From Holophagaceae bacterium (GTDB lineage Bacteria > Acidobacteriota > Holophagae > Holophagales > Holophagaceae): DNA of 64,000 bases. The stretch covers positions 1 through 64,000 of the forward strand of contig JADKJH010000004.1 of the NCBI GenBank assembly GCA_016722505.1, given 5' to 3'. The notes below the pieces were generated by a model. The model was not told the origin of the DNA. It worked only from the letters and a program-made list of their open reading frames with translations, and did no database searches. The position numbers and the translations under genes were made by a program. Below are positions 31,916 through 41,456 of this stretch, in pieces. How positions within the stretch are numbered: position 1 is the stretch's first letter; every line of letters begins with the position of its first letter.

Positions 31916-32857
31916 TTAAACGACCGCGCCTTCGATCCGCATCCCCAGTGCTTCCAGGAGACGGTGATCGTGGGATTCGCCGGGATTGGGCGTGGTAAGC
32001 AGTTTGTCGCCGGTAAAAAGGCTGTTGGCGCCTGCGAAAAATGCCAGGGCCTGCATCTCGTCGCTCATGGCCGTGCGGCCGGCGCTAAGGCGGATGCGGC
32101 TCTTGGGAAAGAGGATCCGCGCCGTGGCGATCATGCGGATGAATTCCAAGGGCGGTACCGGTGGGAGATCCGCCAGGGGTGTGCCTTCCACAGGCACGAG
32201 ATGGTTGATGGGAATGCTTTCGGGGACCGGATTCATCTCTGTGAGTTCCTGTAGGAAATGAACGCGGTGGTCCACTGTTTCACCCATACCCACAATGCCT
32301 CCGCAGCAGACTTCAAGCTCCGCTTCCCGCACGGCGGCGATGGTCTCCAGCCGTTCATCGAATTTGCGGGTGGAAATGATGGTTTCGTAGAAATCCTTGG
32401 AACTGTCGATGTTGTGGTTGTAGACCTTGCAGCCGGCCGCTTTGAGCCGCTTGGCCTGGGGCACGTTGAGCATCCCAAGCGTCACGCAGACTTCCATGCC
32501 CATGTCCGATACGCCGCGGACCATCTCCAGCACCGCATCGAAGTTCTTATCGTCCTTCACTTCGCGCCAGGCGGCGCCCATGCAATAGCGGGTGGAGCCA
32601 TTGGCCTTGGCCAACGCGGCCCCATCCAAAACTGACTTCACATCCTTCAGGGGTTCTACTTTTAGGCCGGTGTTGTACCGTGCGCTTTGGGGACAGTAGG
32701 CGCAATCCTCGGGACAAGCTCCGGTCTTGATGGAATCCAAGGTGCAGAACTGGATGTCGTTGGGATCCCAATTCTTGCGATGCACCGTCGCGGCCCTGAA
32801 AAGGAGCTCGGGGAAGGGCAGATCGTGGATGGCTCGGATCTCTTGGATGGTTTTCAT
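31916..32857 (-). CDS. bioB: Biotin synthase
   Basis: 313 residues, radical-SAM enzyme that inserts sulfur into dethiobiotin. The SAM-binding 4Fe-4S motif is C48-x3-C52-x2-C55 (GACPEDCAYCPQS). Later family motifs are YNHNIDSSKDFY, GGIVGMGET, and RLSAGRTAMSDEMQALAFFAGANSLF with the Arg ligand of the 2Fe-2S cluster. No other bio genes are in the window unless the spt gene is misread. It lies upstream of valS on the same strand with an inverted repeat in between, so co-transcription is uncertain. Confidence 0.95.
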   Translation of the reverse strand: MKTIQEIRAIHDLPFPELLFRAATVHRKNWDPNDIQFCTLDSIKTGACPEDCAYCPQSARYNTGLKVEPLKDVKSVLDGAALAKANGSTRYCMGAAWREVKDDKNFDAVLEMVRGVSDMGMEVCVTLGMLNVPQAKRLKAAGCKVYNHNIDSSKDFYETIISTRKFDERLETIAAVREAELEVCCGGIVGMGETVDHRVHFLQELTEMNPVPESIPINHLVPVEGTPLADLPPVPPLEFIRMIATARILFPKSRIRLSAGRTAMSDEMQALAFFAGANSLFTGDKLLTTPNPGESHDHRLLEALGMRIEGAVV

Positions 32858-32979
32858 CAGGCACCAGGCGAATCCATAAACTTACCACGTCAGGCGGGGT
32901 TTTCTGCCTCGGAAAACCGCGCCATACATGATAGTTTGGGGATTCTGCATATCCTGATGACGCCCCAATCGGAGATCCC

Positions 32980-35139
32980 TTGACCCGACCTGCCAGCCCC
33001 ATCAGCACCCAGCCTGTGACCGCTGGCGCCCTTGTGGGCCAGCCTTCGGAAGCTCTTACGCGAGAGCAGCGAATCGCGCTCTTCCGTACGATTTACGCGG
33101 CCCGCCGCATTGATGACAAAGAAATCGTCGGCAAGCGGCAGAACAAGGTCTTCTTCCAGATCAATGGCGTGGGCCACGAAGCCGTCCAGGCCGCGGCAGC
33201 CATGCTGATGCGGCCGGGTTATGACTGGTTCTTTTTCTATTACCGTGATCGCGCGCTGAGCTATGGCCTGGGCTATACCGCCGAGCAGATGTTCCTGGGC
33301 AGCGTGGGCAGCGCAGATGACCCCTCCAGCGGGGGGCGCCAGATGCCCAGCCACTGGGGCGAAAAAGACCTCAACATCTTCACCACGTCGAGCCCCACCG
33401 GGTCGCAGTTCCTGCAAGCCGTGGGCGCGGCCGAGGCAATCCTCCGCGCCGAGGGCTGCAACCTGCAAGATGAGATGAATATCCGCTCGGATGAAGTGGT
33501 GCTCACAACCACCGGGGATGGCACCTGCTCTCAAGGGGAATTCTGGGAGGCCATCAGCAACGCTGTGAATCTGAAGCTGCCTGTGGTTTTCTTGGTGGAA
33601 GACAACGGCTATGCCATCTCGGTTCCCACGGAAGTCCAGTACCCAGGCGGCAATGTCGCAGCCCTGCTCAAGGGCTACGAGCCGCATGGATTGCTTATCG
33701 TGGACGATGTGGATGGCTGCGACCCATTAGCGAGCTACGACGCCTTGAAGATGGCTATTGATCACGCCCGGGCGCGCAAGGGGCCCGCTCTGGTGCGCGC
33801 CAAGGTCATCCGTCCCTACAGCCATTCGCTGTCCGATGATGAGGGGCTCTACAAATCCGCCAGCCAGCGCCATGAAGAAGGCCAGCGCGATCCTGTGCTC
33901 ACCTTTGCGAAAAAGCTGGTGGAGTCGGGTGTTGCCACCGAAGCGGATCTGGAGCAGATCAAGGCCGAAATCCAGATGGAGGTCGACCTGGCCTGGGAGG
34001 CCGCCGAGAAGGCCCCGGTGCCTGCCAGCGGAAGCTATCTCCAGCACCTTTACAGCGAGGATGTGGACCCGTGTTCAGCGGCTTTCGATACCGAAGCCAG
34101 CATTGAGGAGAAAACCGGCCCCAAGACGCTCATTGATTCCGTGAATCATGTGATGAAGCTGGAAATGGCCCGGAACAACCGAATTCTTGTTTTCGGCGAG
34201 GACGTGGCCGATGCCAGCCGTTCGGAAGTATTGGGCGAGGTGAAAGGGAAGGGCGGCGTGTTCAAGGCCACCCATGGATTGCAGAAGGCCTTCGGTTCCA
34301 ACCGTGTCTACAACTCGCCGCTGGCCGAAGCCACCATCGTGGGCCGTGCCATTGGCTTGGCGGCTCGCGGATTCAAGCCCGTGGTGGAGATCCAGTTCTT
34401 CGATTACATCTGGCCCGCCATGCAGCAGCTCCGCGATGAGCTGCCCAACATCCGCTGGCGGAGCAACGGCGCCTTCAAATGCCCCATGGTCATTCGCGTG
34501 CCTATCGCGGGCTACCTGATGGGTGGCGCCACCTACCACTCCCAGTGCGGCGAAAGCACCTTCACGCACATTCCCGGCTTGCGCGTCATCTACCCCAGCA
34601 CGGCTCTGGATGCCGCAGGCCTGCTGCGCACGGCCATCCGCTGCGATGATCCGGTGCTGTTCCTGGAACCCAAGCACCTCTACCGCCAGACCCACAACAA
34701 GGGGCCCGAGGCGCACGAGGACTTCATGGTTCCCTTCGGCAAGGCACGCACCGTGCGCGAGGGAAAAGATCTATCGGTGATCACTTACGGCTGCACTGTG
34801 TACCGCGCAGTCCAAGCGGCGCGGGAGGCCGAAAAAGAGGGCATCAGCGTCGAAATCATCGATCTGCGCTCCCTGAATCCCTACGATTGGTCGGCCATCG
34901 AAAGAACCGTGAAGAAAACCCACCGGGTCATCGTCGCCCACGAAGACACGCTCTCCTGGGGCTATGGCGCCGAGATCGCCGCGCGCATCGCCGATGAGCT
35001 TTTCTTTGATCTGGACGCCCCGGTCCGCAGAGTCGCCGCGAAGGACACCTGGGTCCCGTATTACCCCCACCTCGAAGACGAAGTCCTGCCCCAGGCGAGC
35101 GACTTCCTGGAGGCCTACCGGGCCTTGGCAAGGGTTTAG
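32980..35139 (+). CDS. Branched-chain 2-oxoacid dehydrogenase E1, alpha and beta fused
   Basis: 719 residues. The first half is E1-alpha: TPP-binding motif GDGTCSQGEFWEAISNAVNL and VEDNGYAIS, and a conserved SHSLSDD phosphorylation-loop region. The second half, from about residue 385, is E1-beta: RILVFGEDVADAS, LAEATIVGRAIGLAARGFKP, and the C-terminal VAHEDTLSWGYGAEIAARI. It decarboxylates 2-oxoisovalerate-type acids and passes the acyl group to E2. Natural alpha-beta fusions exist in Bacteroidota and Acidobacteria. The TTG start has GGAGA four bases upstream; no E2 or E3 gene is adjacent. Confidence 0.88.
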   Translation: MTRPASPISTQPVTAGALVGQPSEALTREQRIALFRTIYAARRIDDKEIVGKRQNKVFFQINGVGHEAVQAAAAMLMRPGYDWFFFYYRDRALSYGLGYTAEQMFLGSVGSADDPSSGGRQMPSHWGEKDLNIFTTSSPTGSQFLQAVGAAEAILRAEGCNLQDEMNIRSDEVVLTTTGDGTCSQGEFWEAISNAVNLKLPVVFLVEDNGYAISVPTEVQYPGGNVAALLKGYEPHGLLIVDDVDGCDPLASYDALKMAIDHARARKGPALVRAKVIRPYSHSLSDDEGLYKSASQRHEEGQRDPVLTFAKKLVESGVATEADLEQIKAEIQMEVDLAWEAAEKAPVPASGSYLQHLYSEDVDPCSAAFDTEASIEEKTGPKTLIDSVNHVMKLEMARNNRILVFGEDVADASRSEVLGEVKGKGGVFKATHGLQKAFGSNRVYNSPLAEATIVGRAIGLAARGFKPVVEIQFFDYIWPAMQQLRDELPNIRWRSNGAFKCPMVIRVPIAGYLMGGATYHSQCGESTFTHIPGLRVIYPSTALDAAGLLRTAIRCDDPVLFLEPKHLYRQTHNKGPEAHEDFMVPFGKARTVREGKDLSVITYGCTVYRAVQAAREAEKEGISVEIIDLRSLNPYDWSAIERTVKKTHRVIVAHEDTLSWGYGAEIAARIADELFFDLDAPVRRVAAKDTWVPYYPHLEDEVLPQASDFLEAYRALARV

Positions 35140-35202
35140 GTTTGCGCGCTAGGAGAAGTAGATGCCTGAGGCTCTCGGCTGAGGAACGGAGCGTCGCCCT
35201 TC

Positions 35203-36336
35203 TCAGCACGGCAGCATGATGGTGAAGGAACTCCCCAGGTTGAGCTGGCTTTGGGCGAGCACGCGGCCTTTGTGGGTGGCCACGATGTTTTGCACGATGG
35301 CGAGGCCCAGCCCGACACCTTCCCCGGCGCTCCGCCGCCGGGCGTGGCGATAGGCATCGAAGATATAGGGCAACTCCTCGGGCGGGATCCCAGGGCCCGA
35401 ATCCACCACTTTGAAGGTGGTCCATTGCAGACCTGCATCCACGCCTGCTCCGGTTTCGGTCGTGGTTTCCACGGTGACCCTGCCGCCCTTGGGTGTGAAT
35501 TTGATTGCGTTCCCCACCAGATTCGCCAGAGCCCGTTCGAGTTTGACCGGGTCGCCCTGGATCGGCCGAGGTTCGCCATGGGCCGACCATTCCACTCGCA
35601 CACCCTTTTGCAGCGCGAGATGCGCGTGAGCCTCGACGACGTTCTGCACTAAGTCCTTTGGGACCACTGGAACGGATTCGAAGAGCACATCGCCGCTTTC
35701 AAAATGGAAGACTTCGAGCATCTCCGAAAGCAGGGTATTCACCTTTTCGATGGACTGGATGGAGGCTTTTATGATTTCTCCGGGCACAGGCTGCGACTCG
35801 CTCAGGCAATCAAGCAAGGACTGCCAGAATTTCAATGGAGACTTGAGGTCGTGCACCAACATGGCGTTCATATCGGCCTTGATGTCGTTGATCTCCTTGA
35901 GCTTCAAATTCGCATCCAGCAATTTCGCGTTCTGGGATTCGATCTCCCGCTGGAGCCGGCTATAGCGGATGTGGTGTTCCACCCGCGCGACGACTTCTTC
36001 GATCTGGAATGGCTTGGGAATGTAATCGCTTCCCCCTGCATGGAATGCCTTCACTTTGTCCAGGGGGTCGTCCAGGGCGCTCACGAAGATCACCGGAATC
36101 TTCGACAGGGAAGGATGGGCCTTCATGGCAGCGCAGGCTTCGTACCCATCCATTTCCGGCATGGAGATATCCATAAGCACCAGCTCTGGGGGCGATGTCT
36201 CAGCGGCTTTGATGGCCATCTTTCCCGATGGCGCCGCGCGGACCCGGCAGCCTTGCTCTTTCAGCAGACCGGCCAGGAGATCCAGATTATTTGGATTATC
36301 GTCCACGATCAGGATGTCTGGGGTCGGGGTCAGCAT
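35203..36336 (-). CDS. Response-regulator/histidine-kinase hybrid (REC-HisKA-HATPase)
   Basis: 377 residues, soluble. N-terminal receiver: phosphoacceptor Asp in LVLMDISMPEMDG (about D55), DD at residue 11-12 and Lys in YIPKPF. A coiled-coil linker (about 120-155) leads to a HisKA with phosphoacceptor His in MLVHDLKSPL (about residue 164) and an HATPase with N-box NLVGNAIKFTPKGG, DSGPGIPPEELP and GLGLAIVQNIV. The receiver-first order means it can be switched by another kinase. Overlaps the end of the larger kinase gene by 7 bases, so the two are one operon and probably one phosphorelay. Confidence 0.88.
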   Translation of the reverse strand: MLTPTPDILIVDDNPNNLDLLAGLLKEQGCRVRAAPSGKMAIKAAETSPPELVLMDISMPEMDGYEACAAMKAHPSLSKIPVIFVSALDDPLDKVKAFHAGGSDYIPKPFQIEEVVARVEHHIRYSRLQREIESQNAKLLDANLKLKEINDIKADMNAMLVHDLKSPLKFWQSLLDCLSESQPVPGEIIKASIQSIEKVNTLLSEMLEVFHFESGDVLFESVPVVPKDLVQNVVEAHAHLALQKGVRVEWSAHGEPRPIQGDPVKLERALANLVGNAIKFTPKGGRVTVETTTETGAGVDAGLQWTTFKVVDSGPGIPPEELPYIFDAYRHARRRSAGEGVGLGLAIVQNIVATHKGRVLAQSQLNLGSSFTIMLPC

Positions 36337-38426
36337 GTGCGCTCCTGGGACAGCAGGTCTTTCAACGTTTCAAACCTGTACTTTTTCGCCAGGTCACGGA
36401 GGGGTCTCGCTGCGTTCTGATCCTCGACCGTATCCAAGAGCTTAAGGGCCTCATCCAGATCTCCGATCTCGATGGCGGCCAGCAATTCCTTCCGGCTGGC
36501 TTCCGGTAGAGCGCGCGCAGAAATCCCTGAATCGAGTATTGGCTTTTCCGGCTCAGCCACTGCTGAGACAAATCGGAGACCGAGGAAATGGCTGATGCAG
36601 TCCGTGATTTCCCACACTTGAAATGGTTTCCGGATGTACTCATCAAACCCTTTGGCCATGACCGCATCGCGCTCATTGTCGAGAACGCTGGCCGTAAGCG
36701 CCACCACGGGAAGCCGCGGCGTTGAATGCTCTGCTTCCCGCTCCCGGATCTGGCGGAGGACTTCGTAACCATCCAAGCCAGGCATCCGGATATCGAGGAA
36801 AACCAGATCCGGACGGTTTTCCTGGACAGCTTCAAGGGCCGCTCGTCCATCTGGCACAAGGACGGGAATCAATCCAGCTTCCTCAAGAATCCGCCTTAAC
36901 AGGTCGCGGTTCTCCTCTCGATCATCCACCACCAGGATGTGTGGAGGATCCTGTCCCGGCGCAAGGACACCCGCGGCCTTGGCAATGGACAGTTTCGGAT
37001 TGGCGGCAGGAAGGCTCTCAGGGGGAAGCGGGATTTCGAACTCGAACCGGGTGCCACGGCCCACTTCGCTTTCCACCGTGATTTCTCCTCCCAGCGCCTT
37101 GGTGATGGCCTGGCTGATGTTCAGGCCCAGCCCCGTGCCTTCGCTCGCTTTCCTCCCGGCGTCGGTCTGGGAAAACCGGTGGAAGAGCATCGCTTCGATT
37201 TCATCCTTGGAAAGGCCCGGTCCCGTATCTTCAACGAAGAAGCGCGCCAGCCCGTCTGCATAGGCGGCGCCCAGGCGCACATGGCCCTGCTTCGTGAATT
37301 TGACCGCATTGCCAAGCAGGTTGATCAGCACCTGGCGGAGTTTGCTCTCGTCGCCCAGGACCCACTCCGGAAAAGGGGATCGCAGGTCCATCCAGAACGC
37401 GATCCCCTTATCCTGGGCCCGGATCCGGATCATGTCCTCCAGGCTTCGGAATAGATCCGCCGGGCTGAAAGGCGCGGGCGTGGCAGTGATTCCAATGGCC
37501 TCGATCTTGGAGATGGTCAGCACGTCATTGATCAGGCCAAGAAGGTGTTCTCCGGACCGCTGGATCCTCCCGAGCTGTTCTTCCATGTCAGGTGCCAGGT
37601 TGCGTCGCCGTAGAAGCTGGGAGTACCCCAGGATCGCGTTCAGCGGGGTTCGCAATTCATGGCTCATGTTAGACAGGAACATGCTTTTCGACAGGGAGGC
37701 CTGCTCAGCGTGGATCTTGGATTCGGCCAGCTCGGCGCTCCGGACTTCCAGCTGCTGGATGAGGCTCCGCGAAACATTCAGGGCTTCCGTGAGCCGCGCC
37801 CTCCATCCATGGAGAACCAGGGACATGAGGGCCAGGTACAAGCCGGAGAGAAGCAGGATGGTGGCTTTGGTGATCTCAGCGCCCCACGCATAGGAATGGC
37901 CCAACAATCCCATGTAGCCCAGGTATAAGAATGGAAATATCAAGGCAGAGACGAAGGAAAGCTTGAATGATGAAAGCGCCATGAAGGAAATGGGAAGCAG
38001 GATCACCGGCAGCATGAAGCTTTTTCCGCTACCACTGGCGTGAAGGGCCAACAGCACCAGCAGGACATCCAGGCTGAGCACAAGCCCGCCAAGATCCAGG
38101 AAGGAGACCCTGCGGTAGAACAAGCGCACGAGCGCAAAACACACGATCCAATAAACGAAAGCTGGAAACAAGAAACGGGTAGTCAGAAGCACCATGGATA
38201 GGCCGCCCTCATTCGGGTGGAGGGCGACCATCAAAGCCAACAGCAAGATGGCCAGGATGCGAAGCAACGGCACCTGGAATCCGTGGTATTGGAAACGCCG
38301 GTCCATGGCCTGGGTCTTCCGTTCCTGCTCGGTCCTGGCCATGGCGAGGCCTTCCGGAGTGAGCCATCGCGGCCAATGGCCCATGAGCTGCAGGATGACT
38401 TTATTCGCTCGGGATTCAGAACCCAT
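36330..38426 (-). CDS. Membrane hybrid sensor histidine kinase with receiver
   Basis: 698 residues. About five hydrophobic segments (residues 50-205, for example ILAILLLALMVAL; FVYWIVCFALVRLF) form a membrane input domain of unknown ligand. HisKA: FLSNMSHELRTPLNAILGYSQ, about residue 254. HATPase with N-box INLLGNAVKFT, then GLGLNISQAI. The receiver after residue 510 has Asp in LVFLDIRMPGLDGYE and KPFQ. The last 90 residues resemble a small C-terminal helical domain (LLAAIEIGDLDEALKLL) but carry no Hpt His. The start is within the overlap-rich region; the frame is clean. Transcribed just ahead of the REC-kinase gene. Confidence 0.87.
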   Translation of the reverse strand: MGSESRANKVILQLMGHWPRWLTPEGLAMARTEQERKTQAMDRRFQYHGFQVPLLRILAILLLALMVALHPNEGGLSMVLLTTRFLFPAFVYWIVCFALVRLFYRRVSFLDLGGLVLSLDVLLVLLALHASGSGKSFMLPVILLPISFMALSSFKLSFVSALIFPFLYLGYMGLLGHSYAWGAEITKATILLLSGLYLALMSLVLHGWRARLTEALNVSRSLIQQLEVRSAELAESKIHAEQASLSKSMFLSNMSHELRTPLNAILGYSQLLRRRNLAPDMEEQLGRIQRSGEHLLGLINDVLTISKIEAIGITATPAPFSPADLFRSLEDMIRIRAQDKGIAFWMDLRSPFPEWVLGDESKLRQVLINLLGNAVKFTKQGHVRLGAAYADGLARFFVEDTGPGLSKDEIEAMLFHRFSQTDAGRKASEGTGLGLNISQAITKALGGEITVESEVGRGTRFEFEIPLPPESLPAANPKLSIAKAAGVLAPGQDPPHILVVDDREENRDLLRRILEEAGLIPVLVPDGRAALEAVQENRPDLVFLDIRMPGLDGYEVLRQIREREAEHSTPRLPVVALTASVLDNERDAVMAKGFDEYIRKPFQVWEITDCISHFLGLRFVSAVAEPEKPILDSGISARALPEASRKELLAAIEIGDLDEALKLLDTVEDQNAARPLRDLAKKYRFETLKDLLSQERTC

Positions 38427-38635
38427 TTGGGGCCTTCAAGATTGGGGAGGGATCCACATTCTAGGCCAACGAACGCCTGGGCTCTCATGTCCCGTGCCGA
38501 AGGCGGAGACCGCTAGTCCACCACCTGATGACATTCAGAAAAAAGAGAGCAGGCAGATCCTTTGATTCGCGAAAACGAGGGAAAAGGCCCAGTTTCGGAC
38601 TCTAAGCTTCTCCCAAGGCGGATCGTAGTCCCTCC

Positions 38636-39544
38636 ATGCGCCTGGTGAATCGCCTCCTGTTTCCGCTCCTGCTGCTGTGGGCGGGCCTTACGGTGGTCGC
38701 GGGGTTTGTGCTGCCTGATCAATTGCTCAAAGCCCCGATGCCCAGCCGCACCGAAGTCCAGCGGGAGCGCATCCGTGGAGCGCTTGCGGAGTATGGAAGC
38801 CGGTGGACGAGGCACCCGGTGGCGGGTGGCGAAGGAGTTCCGCTGGAGGTCTGGTGGCTTCACCGCCCGCAATCGAAAGGGGTCGCGATCCTGTTGCATG
38901 GTTTCGGCGATGACACATGGGGAAGCGCCGCACGGGCCCGGGATTTGCCGGATTGGGATGTGGCGGTATTCACCTTCCGCGGGCGGGACTTGCATCCCGA
39001 AATTCCCTCCACCCTCGGCGCCTGGGAACGTGAGGATGTGGTTCGCGTGGAGCGATTCCTGGAGAGCCAGGGTATTTCACGCCGTAGGATCCTGATGGTT
39101 GGAACGAGCATGGGTGCGGGAGTCGCACTTCTCGCCTTGGCAAAGCTGGAACAAAGTGGCGAACCGCTCGCTGGCGCCTTGTTGGAATCTCCGTTCATTG
39201 ATCTCCGCGACGCCGCCCGCAATCACATCAAAGGAACCCTCGGCTGGACGGAAGTGCTGGCTCGGCCCGCGGAGTGGATCGCCATTTTCCGCGCGGCGCG
39301 TATCGCGCATTTCAATCCCGGGGATGTTTCACCGCTCAAGGCCAGCGCCAGCCTCCGCACACCCATCGCGCTGCTTGCGGGTGGCGCAGACTGCATTACA
39401 CCATTGGACGGTGTCCGGGCCATCGCACTCCACCACCGCGATCTGACAGTGGTTCCCGAGGCCGGCCATTGCGAGGCGGGTGCGCGGATTCCAGGCGGCT
39501 GGAAAGCCTGGGCGGATGCGCGGCTTTCACGCTGGGGTTTCTAA
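38636..39544 (+). CDS. Membrane-anchored alpha/beta hydrolase
   Basis: 302 residues. The N-terminus is a signal anchor (LLFPLLLLWAGLTVVAGFVL, residues 7-26). The hydrolase domain carries ILLHGFGDD (oxyanion region), the nucleophile S158 in VGTSMGAG, and the acid/base pair D252 (GGADCITP) and H278 (EAGHCEAG). It looks like the YqkD/DUF1749-type family of periplasmic serine hydrolases; substrate unknown. Start ATG 38636. It is divergent from the kinase operon across about 209 bases. Confidence 0.82.
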   Translation: MRLVNRLLFPLLLLWAGLTVVAGFVLPDQLLKAPMPSRTEVQRERIRGALAEYGSRWTRHPVAGGEGVPLEVWWLHRPQSKGVAILLHGFGDDTWGSAARARDLPDWDVAVFTFRGRDLHPEIPSTLGAWEREDVVRVERFLESQGISRRRILMVGTSMGAGVALLALAKLEQSGEPLAGALLESPFIDLRDAARNHIKGTLGWTEVLARPAEWIAIFRAARIAHFNPGDVSPLKASASLRTPIALLAGGADCITPLDGVRAIALHHRDLTVVPEAGHCEAGARIPGGWKAWADARLSRWGF

Positions 39545-39567
39545 TTCAGTGCTTCGGGGTTTCTAAT

Positions 39568-40374
39568 TCAACGTTTCAATCCCGGGTGCTTGGCAGCCAC
39601 TTCATCCGGCGCATCAGGCTTGAGGCGCCGGGGGTGGGCAGGCAGGCCGATGGCCACGTTGTAGTCTGGGATGTCCTTGGTGGTGAGGCCGAAGGCTCCA
39701 ACCATGGCCCAATCGCCGACCTGGGTGCCGCTCAGCACCGTGGCGTGGTACGCGACCCGGGCACCGACGCCGATGACCGTGTCACCCAGGTTCACGATCT
39801 TGGGCTCCACCAAGTCGTGCCAGTGGCTGTAGATGTTGGCGTAGTCGCTGATGCTGGCGCCATCCTTGATGGTGATAGTGCCGCGGTCGTCCAGCAGCAC
39901 GAAGCGGTGGATGAAGACGCCATCGCCGATGCTGATGTTGTAGCCGAAACTCCATTCAACGCCTGTGAAGAATTTCACGCCTTTGCCGCAACTTTTGAAA
40001 ATGTGCTGGGCAAGCATGGCCCTGAACTTCAGGCCCAGCCACACGTTGGCATTGAGCGGGGAGTTGTCGAACATCTGCCAAAGCCAGATGAGCGGCTTGA
40101 CGGGTTCCCATTTCGCCAGATCCAGCTCGCTATAGTATTCCGCTTCCAGCGTTGCGTTCCGCGGATCGAAGTTCAGCAGCATGATTTCATCGTGGATGTT
40201 CCTAGGGGCCTCGTGCATGCCGTAGAACCCCCGGCAAAGTTCGATGCAGAGCTCATTGCGGTCAGTTTTGGGATTGCAGATCCTGGCATCAATATCCGCG
40301 ATCCAGGCCTCGAATCGCGCATCAGCGGCTGCGTTGGGTAGAAGAACGAGGCGATTGACCAAGGGGATCTCCAA
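39568..40374 (-). CDS. Left-handed beta-helix acyltransferase
   Basis: 268 residues. The N-terminal 90 residues are helical and specific. From about residue 105 there are hexapeptide repeats (ISIGDGVFIHRFVLLDDRGT, IGVGARVAYHATVLSG, VGDWAMVGAFGLT) of the WbbJ/maltose-acetyltransferase-like family, with a catalytic-type His in IYSHWHDL. Such enzymes O-acetylate sugars of surface polysaccharides. Its start is about 125 bases from that of fcl, with which it is divergent, so it may be part of the same GDP-fucose polysaccharide locus. The acceptor is unknown. Confidence 0.8.
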   Translation of the reverse strand: MEIPLVNRLVLLPNAAADARFEAWIADIDARICNPKTDRNELCIELCRGFYGMHEAPRNIHDEIMLLNFDPRNATLEAEYYSELDLAKWEPVKPLIWLWQMFDNSPLNANVWLGLKFRAMLAQHIFKSCGKGVKFFTGVEWSFGYNISIGDGVFIHRFVLLDDRGTITIKDGASISDYANIYSHWHDLVEPKIVNLGDTVIGVGARVAYHATVLSGTQVGDWAMVGAFGLTTKDIPDYNVAIGLPAHPRRLKPDAPDEVAAKHPGLKR

Positions 40375-40499
40375 ATACGACTTAAACAGTCAACTTTACC
40401 GTAATAATTGAAAACTGCATCCCTTTATGCACCAGATCCTGTAAGGCCTGTAGAGGCTGAAAATCAGTTAGCATCGCATATTGCAGCTTGGGGAATTTC

Positions 40500-41447
40500 A
40501 TGGATGCGAACGCTCGGATTTTTATCGCAGGTGCGGGTGGCCTGGTGGGCTCGGCGGTGGTCCGGCACCTACGAGCCGAGGGGTTCACGAACCTGCAGGC
40601 ACCTACTCGAGCTGAACTTGACTTGACGAATCAGGCGGCCATCAACGCTTTTTTTGAGCATGAGCGACCAGAATTTGTGTTCCTGGTGGCCGGAAGAGTC
40701 GGTGGGATCCATGCCAACAGCACCTATCCGGCGGACTTCATCCGCGACAACATTCTGATCCAGGCTCTGGTCATAGATGCTGCGCATCGGTACGGCGTGC
40801 GCAAGTTGTTGGACCTCGGCTCTTCCTGCATCTACCCCAAAATGGCGCCGCAGCCCATGACCGAAGACTGCCTGCTGACCAGCGCCCTGGAGCCCACCAA
40901 CGAGTGGTATGCGATTGCGAAAATCACTGGCCTGAAGATGTGCCAGGCTTTCCATCGGCAGTATGGATTCAATGCCATCAGCTTGATGCCCACCAATCTC
41001 TATGGGCCGGGGGACAACTTCGATTTGGCGAGTTCCCATGTGCTGCCGGCCATGCTGCGGAAGTTCCATGACGCCAAGGAAACGGGTGCTTCCGAAGTGG
41101 TGCTTTGGGGCACGGGCTCGCCGAAACGCGAATTCCTTTTCGTGGATGATCTGGCGGATGCATGTCTTTTCGTGATGCGCAATTACGACGGCGAGCAATT
41201 TTTGAATGTCGGCACGGGCCAGGATCTGAGCATCCGCGAACTGGCGGAACTCGTGGCTCAGGTGACGGGCTTCACGGGCCGTATCGCATGGAATTCCAGC
41301 ATGCCGGACGGCACACCACGAAAATTGCTGGATGTCTCACGCTTGCAATCCCTGGGGTGGAAGGCCAAGACCAGCCTGTCCGATGGGATCCGCATTTCCT
41401 ACAACTGGTTTTTGGAGCACCACGCCACGATTCGGGGCGGTGCCTAG
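40500..41447 (+). CDS. fcl: GDP-L-fucose synthase
   Basis: 315 residues, SDR epimerase/reductase. Rossmann motif IFIAGAGGLVGSA near residue 7-19; AGRVGGIHAN; catalytic Ser in LGSSCIYP and Y-x3-K in WYAIAKITG near residue 140. It converts GDP-4-keto-6-deoxymannose, the product of Gmd, to GDP-L-fucose. The convergent gmd gene ends 9 bases from its end. ATG 40500 chosen; an in-frame TTG lies 12 bases upstream. Confidence 0.93.
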   Translation: MDANARIFIAGAGGLVGSAVVRHLRAEGFTNLQAPTRAELDLTNQAAINAFFEHERPEFVFLVAGRVGGIHANSTYPADFIRDNILIQALVIDAAHRYGVRKLLDLGSSCIYPKMAPQPMTEDCLLTSALEPTNEWYAIAKITGLKMCQAFHRQYGFNAISLMPTNLYGPGDNFDLASSHVLPAMLRKFHDAKETGASEVVLWGTGSPKREFLFVDDLADACLFVMRNYDGEQFLNVGTGQDLSIRELAELVAQVTGFTGRIAWNSSMPDGTPRKLLDVSRLQSLGWKAKTSLSDGIRISYNWFLEHHATIRGGA

Positions 41448-41456
41448 TCACTATAA

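Noticed and set aside
39077..39446. Alternative frames inside the hydrolase gene
   Set aside because: The catalytic Ser, Asp and His all sit in the 38636 frame; the others are shadows.
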